Source: JBFWVD01 sp050246915
GTDB lineage: Bacteria > Actinomycetota > Acidimicrobiia > Acidimicrobiales > Ilumatobacteraceae
Length of the DNA: 39,296 nucleotides
Direction: 5' to 3'
Assembly: GCA_050246915.1 (NCBI GenBank)
Contig: JBFWVD010000048.1
Span: 1 to 39,296, forward strand
Under the pieces are notes generated by a model, which searched no databases, had not been told where the DNA came from, and was given only the letters and a program-made list of their open reading frames with translations. Both the position numbers and the translations under genes were made by a program. Each line of letters begins with the position of its first letter. Position 1 is the first letter of the stretch. Below, piece after piece: positions 10,231-17,593 of this stretch.

Positions 10231-10338
10231 GCCGTTCCACGGTCGCACGCGATGGTCGAGCCCGGCAGGCAGGTGAGGTCGGGTCGAACCCCTCTCGGCA
10301 CCGAACAGCCGAGAGGCGAGATCCACGACCCGGGAGGC

Positions 10339-11268
10339 TCAGCCCTTCTTGAACTGCTCCGCCGGGCGTCCGACGAACTCGTACAAGATGCCGTCGGGAT
10401 CGGCGAGGAACGAGAGCCACATGTCGATCTGCGCGGCGACGTTCAGCGTGATGTTGATGGGGCCACGCACGAACTCGGTGCCGTTGGCCTTCATCGCCTC
10501 CGTGGCGGCGATGGTGTCGTACACGTGGAGGGCGCACCGGAACAGACCAGCGTGGTTGGGCGTCGGGTAGTGAGCGCCGTGCGACACGGGGTTGGTCCAC
10601 TCGATGAGGATCACCTCGAAGGGCTCATCGGGAAGGCGCAGGCGCGCAGCCTTGCCCTCGCCGAGTCCGTCGTAACCGAGGAACGACGGGCTCTCGACGT
10701 CCACAGTGTCGATGAGGCTGAAGCCGAGGTTCTCGTACCACGGGATCGACTTCGAAAGGTCCGACACCGTGATGCGCAGATGGCGCGCCTGCGACGGGCC
10801 GGTGAGCGAGGCGTCTTCGATCAGCTCCAGCGTGACGCCGTTGGGATCGACGACCGTGGTCCAGATGTTGCCGAACGGGGACTCTTCGGTGGCGATCACC
10901 TTGGAGCCCGCCGCCATCAGCTTCACGAGGGTCGCATCGGCGCTGGGGACGGTGAAGCCGAACGACTTGATGCCGACCTCGAACACGTCGAGCGACGGGG
11001 TGCCGTAGGTGGCCGGGGAGATGTACTGCTGCACCTCGACCGAGGGGCTGACCCGAGGGCCGCGATGGTCGTACATGAACACCGTTGGGCTGTTGACCTC
11101 GTGATCGAAGCCGAGCAGGGTGTCCATGACCGGTTCGGCCGGGGTGCGCATGACCTCACGCAGACCGAGGGCCTCGGTGAGGAAGCTGACGGAGGCCTCG
11201 ACGTCGTAGCAGACGTAGCAAACGTGCAGGAAGCGACGTGCTGGATGCGACATGTCGTTGTCGGTCAT
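10339..11268 (-). CDS. Two-domain VOC (glyoxalase/dioxygenase superfamily) protein
   Basis: A 309-aa protein starting MTDNDMSHPARRFLHVCYVC with GGGGGAC upstream. It contains two vicinal-oxygen-chelate modules. The first begins RFLHVCYVCYDVEASVSFLT with DPNGVTLELIED as its closing strand. The second begins ARHLRITVSDLSKSIPWYEN and ends DPDGILYEFVGRP. His at the start and Glu at the end of each module are the usual metal ligands; the second module also has NHAGLFRCALHV. The reaction cannot be assigned: lactoylglutathione lyase, extradiol dioxygenase and epimerase members share this fold. The open frame continues upstream of the chosen start, but that part is antisense to the DinB-type gene and is not real. 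Confidence 0.85.
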   Translation of the reverse strand: MTDNDMSHPARRFLHVCYVCYDVEASVSFLTEALGLREVMRTPAEPVMDTLLGFDHEVNSPTVFMYDHRGPRVSPSVEVQQYISPATYGTPSLDVFEVGIKSFGFTVPSADATLVKLMAAGSKVIATEESPFGNIWTTVVDPNGVTLELIEDASLTGPSQARHLRITVSDLSKSIPWYENLGFSLIDTVDVESPSFLGYDGLGEGKAARLRLPDEPFEVILIEWTNPVSHGAHYPTPNHAGLFRCALHVYDTIAATEAMKANGTEFVRGPINITLNVAAQIDMWLSFLADPDGILYEFVGRPAEQFKKG

Positions 11269-11427
11269 GAGGTCCCCCGGGAGATGGAATCGCTGGTATG
11301 AGCGATGATCGCAAACTAACCGGGTAGGTACGGCAAGCGAAAAGTGGCTGGTGAGGGGTGTGCGACCGCCGCTGCGGGGTACCTCTGACGGTGAGGAACC
11401 ATCGTCGACGACGACTGGAGAGAGCCG

Positions 11428-12009
11428 ATGACGTGGACAGCTGATCAGTGCTACCGGGAGGGGCTCGACTTCTTCACGGACCGGGTGCAAGCGATGGATG
11501 CGGACGATTGGAATCGTCCATCGCCGTGTGCCGGATGGCGGGCCGTCGATGTGCTCGGTCACATCGGTGCGGCCACGCAGTTCGGGACGCAGCTGCTGCA
11601 GGGAGCCAACCCCGGGTGGTCCCCGCCCTCGGGTGCGCCCGGTGATGCGGTGGAGGGCGATCCGACGGCGTGGTGGGACGGTCTCGTCGGGCCCGCCCGT
11701 GATGCACTCGAGGGCATCGACGTGTCGAAGGTGGTCGATTCCCCGGTCGGGAAGCGATCCATCGGTGAGGGTCTGAGCTTCCCGGCCATCGATCTGTTCG
11801 TGCACGGATGGGATCTGGCCCGCGCCGCGGGAGGTGATGTGGAGATCCCGGCCGAGGCGATCGAGTTCGCCCACAGGGTGTTCGACAACGTGCCGCCCGA
11901 GATGATGCGCAGCCCGAAGGTGTTCGCAACTGCAATTGACATCGGGCCCGAGGCCTCGGCGAGCGACGCGTTCCTCGCTTGGACGGGACGAGATCCTCGA
12001 GGCCAGTAG
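11428..12009 (+). CDS. TIGR03086-type DinB/mycothiol-dependent metalloprotein
   Basis: A 193-aa protein, MTWTADQCYREGLDFFTDRV. It has the hallmarks of the maleylpyruvate isomerase-like N-terminal DinB fold: W-x-x-PSPCAGW, DVLGHIGAA with the first metal His, and IDLFVHGWDLARA with further ligands near residue 126. Family members use mycothiol as cofactor or are of unknown function; here the substrate is unknown. Mycothiol is restricted to Actinomycetota, which supports the taxonomic assignment. It is divergent from the two-domain VOC gene across a 159-bp gap that should contain both promoters. It is followed by a VOC gene 76 bp downstream on the same strand. Confidence 0.82.
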   Translation: MTWTADQCYREGLDFFTDRVQAMDADDWNRPSPCAGWRAVDVLGHIGAATQFGTQLLQGANPGWSPPSGAPGDAVEGDPTAWWDGLVGPARDALEGIDVSKVVDSPVGKRSIGEGLSFPAIDLFVHGWDLARAAGGDVEIPAEAIEFAHRVFDNVPPEMMRSPKVFATAIDIGPEASASDAFLAWTGRDPRGQ

Positions 12010-12085
12010 CGATCAGTGCGATGAGATGGGCGTGCGAGCAACGTCGATATCGATGCACAGAGTTCAGCGAGCAGGGAGAGGTGCC

Positions 12086-12565
12086 ATGGTTGCCAAGAAC
12101 ACGATCTGCCTCTGGTACGACGGCGGAGCACTCGATGCCGCCCGCTTCTACGCCGAGACGTTTCCCGATACGACGGTGGGGGCTGTCACCAACGCGCCGA
12201 GCGATTTCCCCGACGGGAAGCAGGGCGATGTGATCACCGTTGAGTTCACGGTGATGGGCATCCCGTGCATTGGTCTCAATGGTGGGCCGGCGTTCACGCC
12301 CGATGAAGCGTTCTCGTTCCAGGTGGCCACCGACGATCAGGAAGAGACCGATCGCCTGTGGAATGCCATCGTCGGCAATGGTGGGCAGGAGAGCCAGTGC
12401 GGTTGGTGCAAAGACCGCTGGGGCATCTCGTGGCAGATCACGCCACGGGCGCTCATCGATGGCATGTCCGACCCCGACCCTGCCGTTGTGAAGCGGGTGT
12501 TCGACGCCATGATGACCATGGGCAAGATCGACGTCGCCACCATCGAGGCGGCTCGGAGGGGCTGA
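12086..12565 (+). CDS. PhnB-like VOC protein (3-demethylubiquinone-9 3-methyltransferase-like domain)
   Basis: A 159-aa protein; AGGGAG at 12073-12078 sets the ATG at 12086 (MVAKNTICLWYDGG). CLWYDGGALDAARFYAETFP and, near the C-terminus, SQCGWCKDRWGISWQITPRA are the signature halves of the PhnB/3-dmu-9_3-mt family. ALIDGM and the closing helix (RVFDAMMTMGKIDVATIEAA) match the normal family ending. Despite the family's old name, most members have no demonstrated methyltransferase activity. The frame is open upstream into the DinB gene, but the ribosome site and family length support this start. Confidence 0.88.
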   Translation: MVAKNTICLWYDGGALDAARFYAETFPDTTVGAVTNAPSDFPDGKQGDVITVEFTVMGIPCIGLNGGPAFTPDEAFSFQVATDDQEETDRLWNAIVGNGGQESQCGWCKDRWGISWQITPRALIDGMSDPDPAVVKRVFDAMMTMGKIDVATIEAARRG

Positions 12566-12633
12566 TTCGCGGCGTTCCCTCGGGCGCTCGCTGGTCTTGG
12601 CGAGGCCGCGTCTCGCTCGAATCGCCAGACACA

Positions 12634-12676
12634 CGGTTTTCGGGTATTGGTCATTGTGACCACAATCCCAAGAACG
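12634..12676. repeat. Palindromic repeat family 2, copy B
   Basis: CGGTTTTCGGGTATTGGTCA, loop TTG, then TGACCACAATCCCAAGAACG: imperfect arms sharing the TTTTCGG...TTGGTCA core with copy A at 10190. It is immediately followed by the helicase relic at 12682 and by family 1 copy C. Confidence 0.78.
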
Positions 12677-12681
12677 GTGAC

Positions 12682-12789
12682 ATCAGCATCGATGAGGTCG
12701 AGGCCAAGTTCGGCGACGTGCCGATGGTCCCGCCACCAGAGGACCGCATCCCGGCCGGGATCGTCGGGGTTGGGGTAGCGAAGGCCTGA
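12682..12789 (+). pseudogene. Relic of the 3' end of a PLD/SF2-helicase gene
   Basis: An open stretch ending in a stop reads ISIDEVEAKFGDVPMVPPPE and continues to AGIVGVGVAKA. It is nearly identical to the last ~35 residues of the intact helicase encoded at 19588-22917 (LNLDEVEAKFGDVPMVPPPE ... AGIVGVVASVT), at the DNA level as well as in translation. Nothing upstream encodes the rest of a helicase: the family 2 palindrome directly precedes it. It is therefore the surviving tail of a lost paralogue, or a copy carried by a rearrangement. Confidence 0.8.
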
Positions 12790-12825
12790 CCCACGCCCCC
12801 GGCGGCCTGCATCGGCCCCGGCACC

Positions 12826-12875
12826 GAAGTTTCGAAGGTTGTGCTCGCCCGGCGATCACAACCTTCGACGCCTCC
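12826..12875. repeat. Palindromic repeat family 1, copy C
   Basis: GAAGTTTCGAAGGTTGTG, a CTCGCCCGGCGAT centre, then CACAACCTTCGACGCCTC. It lies 36 bp after the helicase relic. After it, about 12876-12940 reads open as KKSIEQRVELINNADEGRT before a stop; this may be another gene tail but cannot be assigned. Confidence 0.8.
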
Positions 12876-12969
12876 AGCAAGAAGTCGATCGAGCAGCGAG
12901 TCGAACTGATCAACAACGCCGACGAAGGCCGCACGTAGCCGAGTGTTGGGACTGATGCACGAGGCCTCT

Positions 12970-12998
12970 AAATAACGGTTAACCTGTAACCGTTATTT
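12970..12998. promoter_or_regulatory. Perfect 12-bp inverted repeat in front of the Fic gene
   Basis: AAATAACGGTTA and TAACCGTTATTT are exact reverse complements around ACCTG. The site is AT-rich in a GC-rich setting and ends 22 bp before the GTG of the Fic gene. The Fic protein has a C-terminal winged-helix domain, so autoregulation through this site is a natural inference. Confidence 0.75.
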
Positions 12999-13020
12999 AC
13001 AACTCTTGGAAGGTGCGGTT

Positions 13021-14307
13021 GTGGCGACATTGATCACAAGCCGGTGGACGGCCTCGTTCCAGGGCATGAGCCGTCGCGACCGCCACGGGTGCGACTTCGA
13101 CGCGTATCTCCCAGACCCTCTCGCCGGTTGGGCCCTTGCCCTCCCGGCCGATCTGGTCGCGGATCTCAGCGATGCCGAGGGAGCGATACGGAAGCTGAAC
13201 TCGTCGGCCACGTCCCACGTGAGCTTCGAAGGCCTCGCCCGCTTCCTGTTGCGGGCCGAGTCGGTGGCGTCATCCAGAATCGAAGGACTCGACGCCGGCC
13301 TCCGCCGACTGATCGATGCAGAGCTCGTTGTGGCGCGACGGGGCGAAACGGCTGACCGCATCGCCGTCGAGGTCCTCGCCAACGTCGCAGCAATGGAAGC
13401 GGCGGTCGAACTGGGATCGTCGACGGAGGCCATCGCGCTCGATGATCTGCTCGACATCCACCGGATCTTGATGGACCAGTCACCGACACCTCACATCGGC
13501 GGGGTCATTCGGACCGTGCAGAACTGGATCGGCGGCAGCAGCTACAACCCATGCTCGGCGTCGTTCGTCCCTCCCCCGCCGGAGCACATCGACGCGTTGC
13601 TCGACGATCTCCTCACCTACGTGAATGGCGATGATCATCCGCCACTTGTGCAAGCAGCCATTGCCCACGCGCAGTTCGAGACCATCCATCCATTCGCCGA
13701 CGGCAACGGCCGCACAGGCCGCGCCCTCATCCACGTGATCCTGCGGCGCCGCGGCCTCGCTCCGAGGTTCGTCCCACCCATCAGCCTTGTGCTGGCCACG
13801 TTGGCGCGCGACTACGTCGGCGGACTGACCGCCTTTCGGCACCTCGGCACACCCGACAGTCCCGAACGATCAGATGGCGCCAACGTGTGCCTCCGCACGT
13901 TCGCGACAGCGGCGAGCAGATCATGCAGCGACGCCCAGGCGTATGCAGCGCAGATCCGCACACTCGATGAAGCCTGGCGGGAAACGATCGGGAGAGTGCG
14001 CGCGAACTCAGCCGTGGACCGGTTGCTCGACCTGCTGCCCGGCGTCCCGGTGATCACCGTCGAGAGCGCGGCACGATTGATCGGACGATCGGAGATGCGT
14101 ACCGGCGATGCCATCACACGGCTGCTCGAGGCGGGGGTGTTGCGTCAACGCAACATCGGCAAACAGCGCTACCGAGTGTTCGAAGCAACAGACGTGATCG
14201 AGCTCTTCACCGGTCTCGAGCGCGCCCTCGCCAGCCCAACCGGGGACACGACGGCCGCACCACCGACACGCCTCGTGCCGCGCAGGGCTCGACCAACTGG
14301 AGACTGA
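13021..14307 (+). CDS. Class II Fic-domain protein (AMP-transferase family) with C-terminal winged helix
   Basis: A 428-aa protein from a GTG at 13021, with GGAAGG seven bases upstream; a TTG at 13006 is the alternative. The Fic active-site loop HPFADGNGRTGR begins at H223 and is intact (HxFxDGNGRxxR), so nucleotidyl transfer, usually AMP from ATP to a protein hydroxyl, is expected. The N-terminal inhibitory helix motif SVASSRIEG (S81-G89, Glu88 inserting into the active site) places it in class II, the self-inhibited group. An N-terminal Fic_N-like region precedes it. The C-terminal ~80 residues (PVITVESAARLIGRSEMRTG, then AITRLLEAGVLRQ) form a winged helix. It is preceded by a perfect palindrome and flanked by repeats on both sides. 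Target protein unknown. Confidence 0.93.
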   Translation: MATLITSRWTASFQGMSRRDRHGCDFDAYLPDPLAGWALALPADLVADLSDAEGAIRKLNSSATSHVSFEGLARFLLRAESVASSRIEGLDAGLRRLIDAELVVARRGETADRIAVEVLANVAAMEAAVELGSSTEAIALDDLLDIHRILMDQSPTPHIGGVIRTVQNWIGGSSYNPCSASFVPPPPEHIDALLDDLLTYVNGDDHPPLVQAAIAHAQFETIHPFADGNGRTGRALIHVILRRRGLAPRFVPPISLVLATLARDYVGGLTAFRHLGTPDSPERSDGANVCLRTFATAASRSCSDAQAYAAQIRTLDEAWRETIGRVRANSAVDRLLDLLPGVPVITVESAARLIGRSEMRTGDAITRLLEAGVLRQRNIGKQRYRVFEATDVIELFTGLERALASPTGDTTAAPPTRLVPRRARPTGD

Positions 14308-14380
14308 GGAAGGCCGCGAGCGCGACATCCCATGCGCAGGCGCGCACCAGCGAGTTCATCCCGCGATCGGACCCTCGGGA

Positions 14381-14429
14381 GAAGTTTCGAAGGTTGTGAT
14401 CGCTGAGCGATCACAACCTTCGTCACTTC
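14381..14429. repeat. Palindromic repeat family 1, copy D (best conserved)
   Basis: GAAGTTT, then CGAAGGTTGTGATCGC, loop TGA, GCGATCACAACCTTCG: a perfect 16-bp stem. It lies between the convergent Fic and SEC-C genes, touching the stop codon of the latter, where it can also serve as a two-way terminator hairpin. Confidence 0.92.
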
Positions 14430-17172
14430 ACGCGAGACCGAGTTCGCGGCGCAACGCCGCGGTGTCGTAGGTGATCGGCCCTCCGATCATGGCGGCGGGA
14501 CCGGAGGCCAGATTGCCGAGTTGTTCGTCCTGCCTGTCGAACTCGGCGAGCAGGCGTTCGAGTTGTTCTCGACCAATGGGGTCGGCGGCCGCTTGCCGTG
14601 GGGTGAGCCCGCCGAGCGCCGGGATTTTGTCGACGAGCCATTGTGCCTGCGCCTGACGCGAGAGCTCGGCGTTGAGGTGCGCCATCACGGAGGCTTCGTC
14701 CGCGTCGCCGAGACCGTCGAGCGCGCTCTGGATGGCGTCGCGATCGAACATCGAGTCGATCATGCCCGGCCGATGCACGATGCGCGGCGGTTGCGTGAGC
14801 GCACCGGCCCACGCGCAGATCGCCACCGGATCGGCCTCAGCGCACAGATCGAGCACGGTTTGCTCGTGGCCGGTGCGGACGGGGAACACGCCACCGAGGA
14901 TCTGATGCGACGCGCCGTCGGGAACGACGCGGGCGCAATAGCGCTCACCGACGCGCACCGAACGCGACGCGGTCCGCTCGCGCACGTCGACCACATCGCC
15001 GGTGGCAAGGTCGCGCAGGGTCATCGCGACGCCGGGTTGGACGGACACGACCTCGTGCACACTGCGATCGACCGTCAGCCATGCGGTGGCGAGCAGACGC
15101 TCGTCGTCGGGCAGCAAGTCCCCTCGTTCGCGCAGGAACCGTACGAACCGCCCGCCCTCGTGCAGCGCGGCGTCGAACAGAATCGGGTCGGCGAACGCTT
15201 GGGCGAACCGCATCTGCGTGTGATCGTCGTCGCCGCCGAGCACCTCGGATGCGTCAGCGCCAGGGTCGCCCGTCACCCACGCGACAGCCAGATCGGTCAC
15301 GAGGGCACGTGTCTCGCCGATGGTGTGCTCGAGCCAGAGCGTCGCCTTGCGGGACAGCCACGCGACCCGATCTGGTAGAGCCGGCAACTCGCTGAGGGTT
15401 TGATGGCATTGCTTGAACTTGCGGCCCGAGCCGCACCAGCACGGGTCATTGCGACCGATTCTGGTACGACCCGCAGTGGGGTTGAGGAACGGTTCGATCG
15501 TGCTGGCGGCCGGGGGCCGGTGTTCCAGTTCTCGCCACCATCGCATCGCCCCGCGGGCGTCGCCGCGGTCGAAGCAATACCAACCCATCCGCTCGACGAT
15601 CGGGCCGAGCCGGGGCTGAGCCTCGACGGCACGAGCGAGGTGCTCGGCGGCGATGAGCGGCCGACCGCATCGCTCGTGCAACACGCACGCCAGATACTGC
15701 GCGGTTGCCACCTCGCGTGGGCGGCGGGCGATCGCCGTGGCGCGTTCGACGAGTTCGAACACACGACCGGGCGACGCAACGGTTTCGCGTAGGAACTCGT
15801 CTTCGGGCGCCAGCAGCTCGGGAATGAGAACGTCGACGAGCACGTCGAGTGTCTCGGGTTCGGCGCAGTCGCTGAGCGAGGTGCGGAGGTCGTCGATCGA
15901 CGCGTCCGGATCATCGAGCAGTTCCATGGCCCGGCCGAGTACCTCGCGCCAGCGACGCTCAGGCACGAGGTCCATGACCTGATTGAACCGCCGGATGTGC
16001 AACTCTCGTCGCCACACCGACGCCTCGTGGGCAACCTGGTTCCCGTCCAGTTCGAGCCCGGCTGCGTCACACCAGTCCGACAGTGGTGGCAGCGGTGTGG
16101 TGAACCAGTCGGGGTGATGGTGACACAGCCACGCGACGAGATCCTCGGTGCTGACCGCCAGACCGTGCTCGAACTGCTCGGAGTCGTACGCTGCTCGCAG
16201 TGCGGTCGCGAGTTCATCGGTCATCATCGGGGCGCCGGCGATGACGTCGATCGTGATGACCGCTTCGACCGGCTCATCGCCGACCGGCGGATCGAAGGTG
16301 GCCGAGACGGCGAGGAGATCACCGGGCTGGAAGGCATCGAGCCAGCCACTCGGCCCGCTCCACGCCAAATGACCGCGCTCGACCGAGAACTGTTCGATCT
16401 CGGTTCCGTCGGCCAGGCGGACGGTGTCGAACCGCTCGTACGCTGCGAGGTCGACCGAGACCGTGAGCACCTCGAGTTCGCGCTCGGCGTCGTTGAACTG
16501 ATGGGTGAACGTGCGACCGGCGATCGTGTCGTGGAACACAAGCGTCACATCGCCGGCCAGCCAGTGCAGCGGCCCGTCGATGAGGCGGTCGAGCACACGG
16601 TTGATCATCGCTTCGACGATGCGTCTGCTGCCCGCCGAACCGAGCATGGCGATCGCTCGCTCGACATGGTCGTCGACCGTGATCCCCGGCTCGGACCGAG
16701 CCGTCGCGACCAGCGCGGCAGCGATCCGCTCGGCGCTGGGCAGCGGCAAGGCGTCGAGCGCAGCGATCAGGCGAACCGGGTCAGGCGCCCGCTCCTGCTC
16801 CTGCGAGAGCGAGTCGAAGATGTTCTCGGAGATGACCATCGCCAACTGTCCGAGGACCGCGTCGCGATCGAGTCCTGCGTCGCGCATGCGCACAACGGCC
16901 TGCCACGCTTCCGGCGGATCGTCGTCCAAGATCTGGCGCACCGCAACGCTGCGCACCGCTGCGCGGGCACCGTCGCGAGCCGCGCCAGCAGGCATCGGAA
17001 GGTATCGCTCGACGAACGCCAGCACATCGGATTCGTCGTCGAAGTCGTAGTCGCCCAGGTCGACGAGCGCCTCCTCACCGAACAGGTACACCAGCCGTTC
17101 ACGATCACGCTGCACGCAGTCGACCGTAGTGGCTCGGTCGTGGGTGACCGATGCGGCTCGCCTCCCCGACAT
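14428..17172 (-). CDS. Large SEC-C motif protein of unknown function
   Basis: A 914-aa protein starting MSGRRAASVTHDRATTVDCV. Around residue 580 it carries a classic SEC-C zinc motif (GRNDPCWCGSGRKFKQCH; CxCx8CH), as found at the C-terminus of SecA and in many stand-alone proteins. Here the motif is internal, with about 575 residues before and 315 after. The N-terminal half is acidic and helical; a TPR-like segment (EVATAQYLACVLHERCG, AAEHLARAVEAQPRLG) precedes the motif. No enzyme signature is visible. SEC-C motifs bind zinc and mediate contacts with ribosomes or protein partners. An ATG at 17172 and a GTG further in are possible starts. It is convergent with the Fic gene. Function unknown. 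Confidence 0.85.
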   Translation of the reverse strand: MSGRRAASVTHDRATTVDCVQRDRERLVYLFGEEALVDLGDYDFDDESDVLAFVERYLPMPAGAARDGARAAVRSVAVRQILDDDPPEAWQAVVRMRDAGLDRDAVLGQLAMVISENIFDSLSQEQERAPDPVRLIAALDALPLPSAERIAAALVATARSEPGITVDDHVERAIAMLGSAGSRRIVEAMINRVLDRLIDGPLHWLAGDVTLVFHDTIAGRTFTHQFNDAERELEVLTVSVDLAAYERFDTVRLADGTEIEQFSVERGHLAWSGPSGWLDAFQPGDLLAVSATFDPPVGDEPVEAVITIDVIAGAPMMTDELATALRAAYDSEQFEHGLAVSTEDLVAWLCHHHPDWFTTPLPPLSDWCDAAGLELDGNQVAHEASVWRRELHIRRFNQVMDLVPERRWREVLGRAMELLDDPDASIDDLRTSLSDCAEPETLDVLVDVLIPELLAPEDEFLRETVASPGRVFELVERATAIARRPREVATAQYLACVLHERCGRPLIAAEHLARAVEAQPRLGPIVERMGWYCFDRGDARGAMRWWRELEHRPPAASTIEPFLNPTAGRTRIGRNDPCWCGSGRKFKQCHQTLSELPALPDRVAWLSRKATLWLEHTIGETRALVTDLAVAWVTGDPGADASEVLGGDDDHTQMRFAQAFADPILFDAALHEGGRFVRFLRERGDLLPDDERLLATAWLTVDRSVHEVVSVQPGVAMTLRDLATGDVVDVRERTASRSVRVGERYCARVVPDGASHQILGGVFPVRTGHEQTVLDLCAEADPVAICAWAGALTQPPRIVHRPGMIDSMFDRDAIQSALDGLGDADEASVMAHLNAELSRQAQAQWLVDKIPALGGLTPRQAAADPIGREQLERLLAEFDRQDEQLGNLASGPAAMIGGPITYDTAALRRELGLA

Positions 17173-17238
17173 GCTCGCCCCGATGGGATGTGCGGCACAG
17201 GTTCGTTGTCGCGATCGAGCCTCGCACCCAGGAGTGAC

Positions 17239-17275
17239 TTTTCAGAGATTTGGTCACTCTGACCAATACCCCAAA
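17239..17275. repeat. Palindromic repeat family 2, copy C (degenerate)
   Basis: TTTTCAGAGATTTGGTCA, loop CTC, then TGACCAATACCCCAAA. The inner TTTGGTCA/TGACCAA stem is intact and the outer arms have diverged. It lies about 75 bp before family 1 copy E, the same order as at 12634/12826. Confidence 0.68.
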
Positions 17276-17348
17276 TGCGGTCGGGTGTGGATGCGGGGAC
17301 CGCGAGGGGCGTAGCGAGAGGCCGTGGCCGAGCACCGCCACGCCGGGG

Positions 17349-17398
17349 AAACCTTCGAAGGACAAGATCGTTGAGCGATCACAGCCTTCGAAACTTCG
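17349..17398. repeat. Palindromic repeat family 1, copy E
   Basis: AAACCTTCGAAGGACAAGAT, CGTTGAGCGATC, then ACAGCCTTCGAAACTTCGC. The GATCGTTGAGCGATC centre and CCTTCGAAACTTC end are clear. It occupies the 421-bp gap between the SEC-C gene and the AbiE-like pair. Confidence 0.8.
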
Positions 17399-17513
17399 CG
17401 CCGAGCGAGCAGAAAGAGAGCACGTTCACGTCGTTTGAACGGCGTCGCACGTAGCCCAGCCGCATTCCTCGGGCATCGTGCGGCTCGGGTTCCGTTGACC
17501 CCAGAGCGGCGCG

Positions 17514-17578
17514 TTGTTCCGGAACTCCACTTGTTCCGGTTGATCCGGATCCGATAGCTTCACGGAACAAACGTGAAG
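17514..17578. promoter_or_regulatory. Operator-like repeats upstream of the AbiE-like pair
   Basis: TTGTTCCGG occurs at 17514-17522 and 17531-17539, and its inverted form CGGAACAA at 17563-17570. The last copy lies inside a hairpin, CTTCACG-GAACAAA-CGTGAAG (17558-17578). The cluster ends 15 bp before the start codon of the HTH-containing first gene. AbiEi-type antitoxins repress their own operon through repeats at this position, so autoregulation is likely. Confidence 0.68.
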
Positions 17579-17593
17579 ATGAGGAGCTCGTCC

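Noticed and set aside
11269..11874. Upstream extension of the two-domain VOC frame to 11874
   Set aside because: The extension is antisense to the DinB-type gene and has no domain. The ATG at 11268 has a ribosome site and begins the first VOC module.
12876..12940. Short open stretch reading KKSIEQRVELINNADEGRT before a stop, possible second gene tail
   Set aside because: It is too short, and I recognise no family; it cannot be told from chance.
15997..17262. Long plus-strand ORF opposite the SEC-C gene (421 codons)
   Set aside because: It is a GC-driven antisense shadow. The minus frame has the SEC-C motif and normal protein composition, while this one is Arg/Asp/Gly-biased with no domain.
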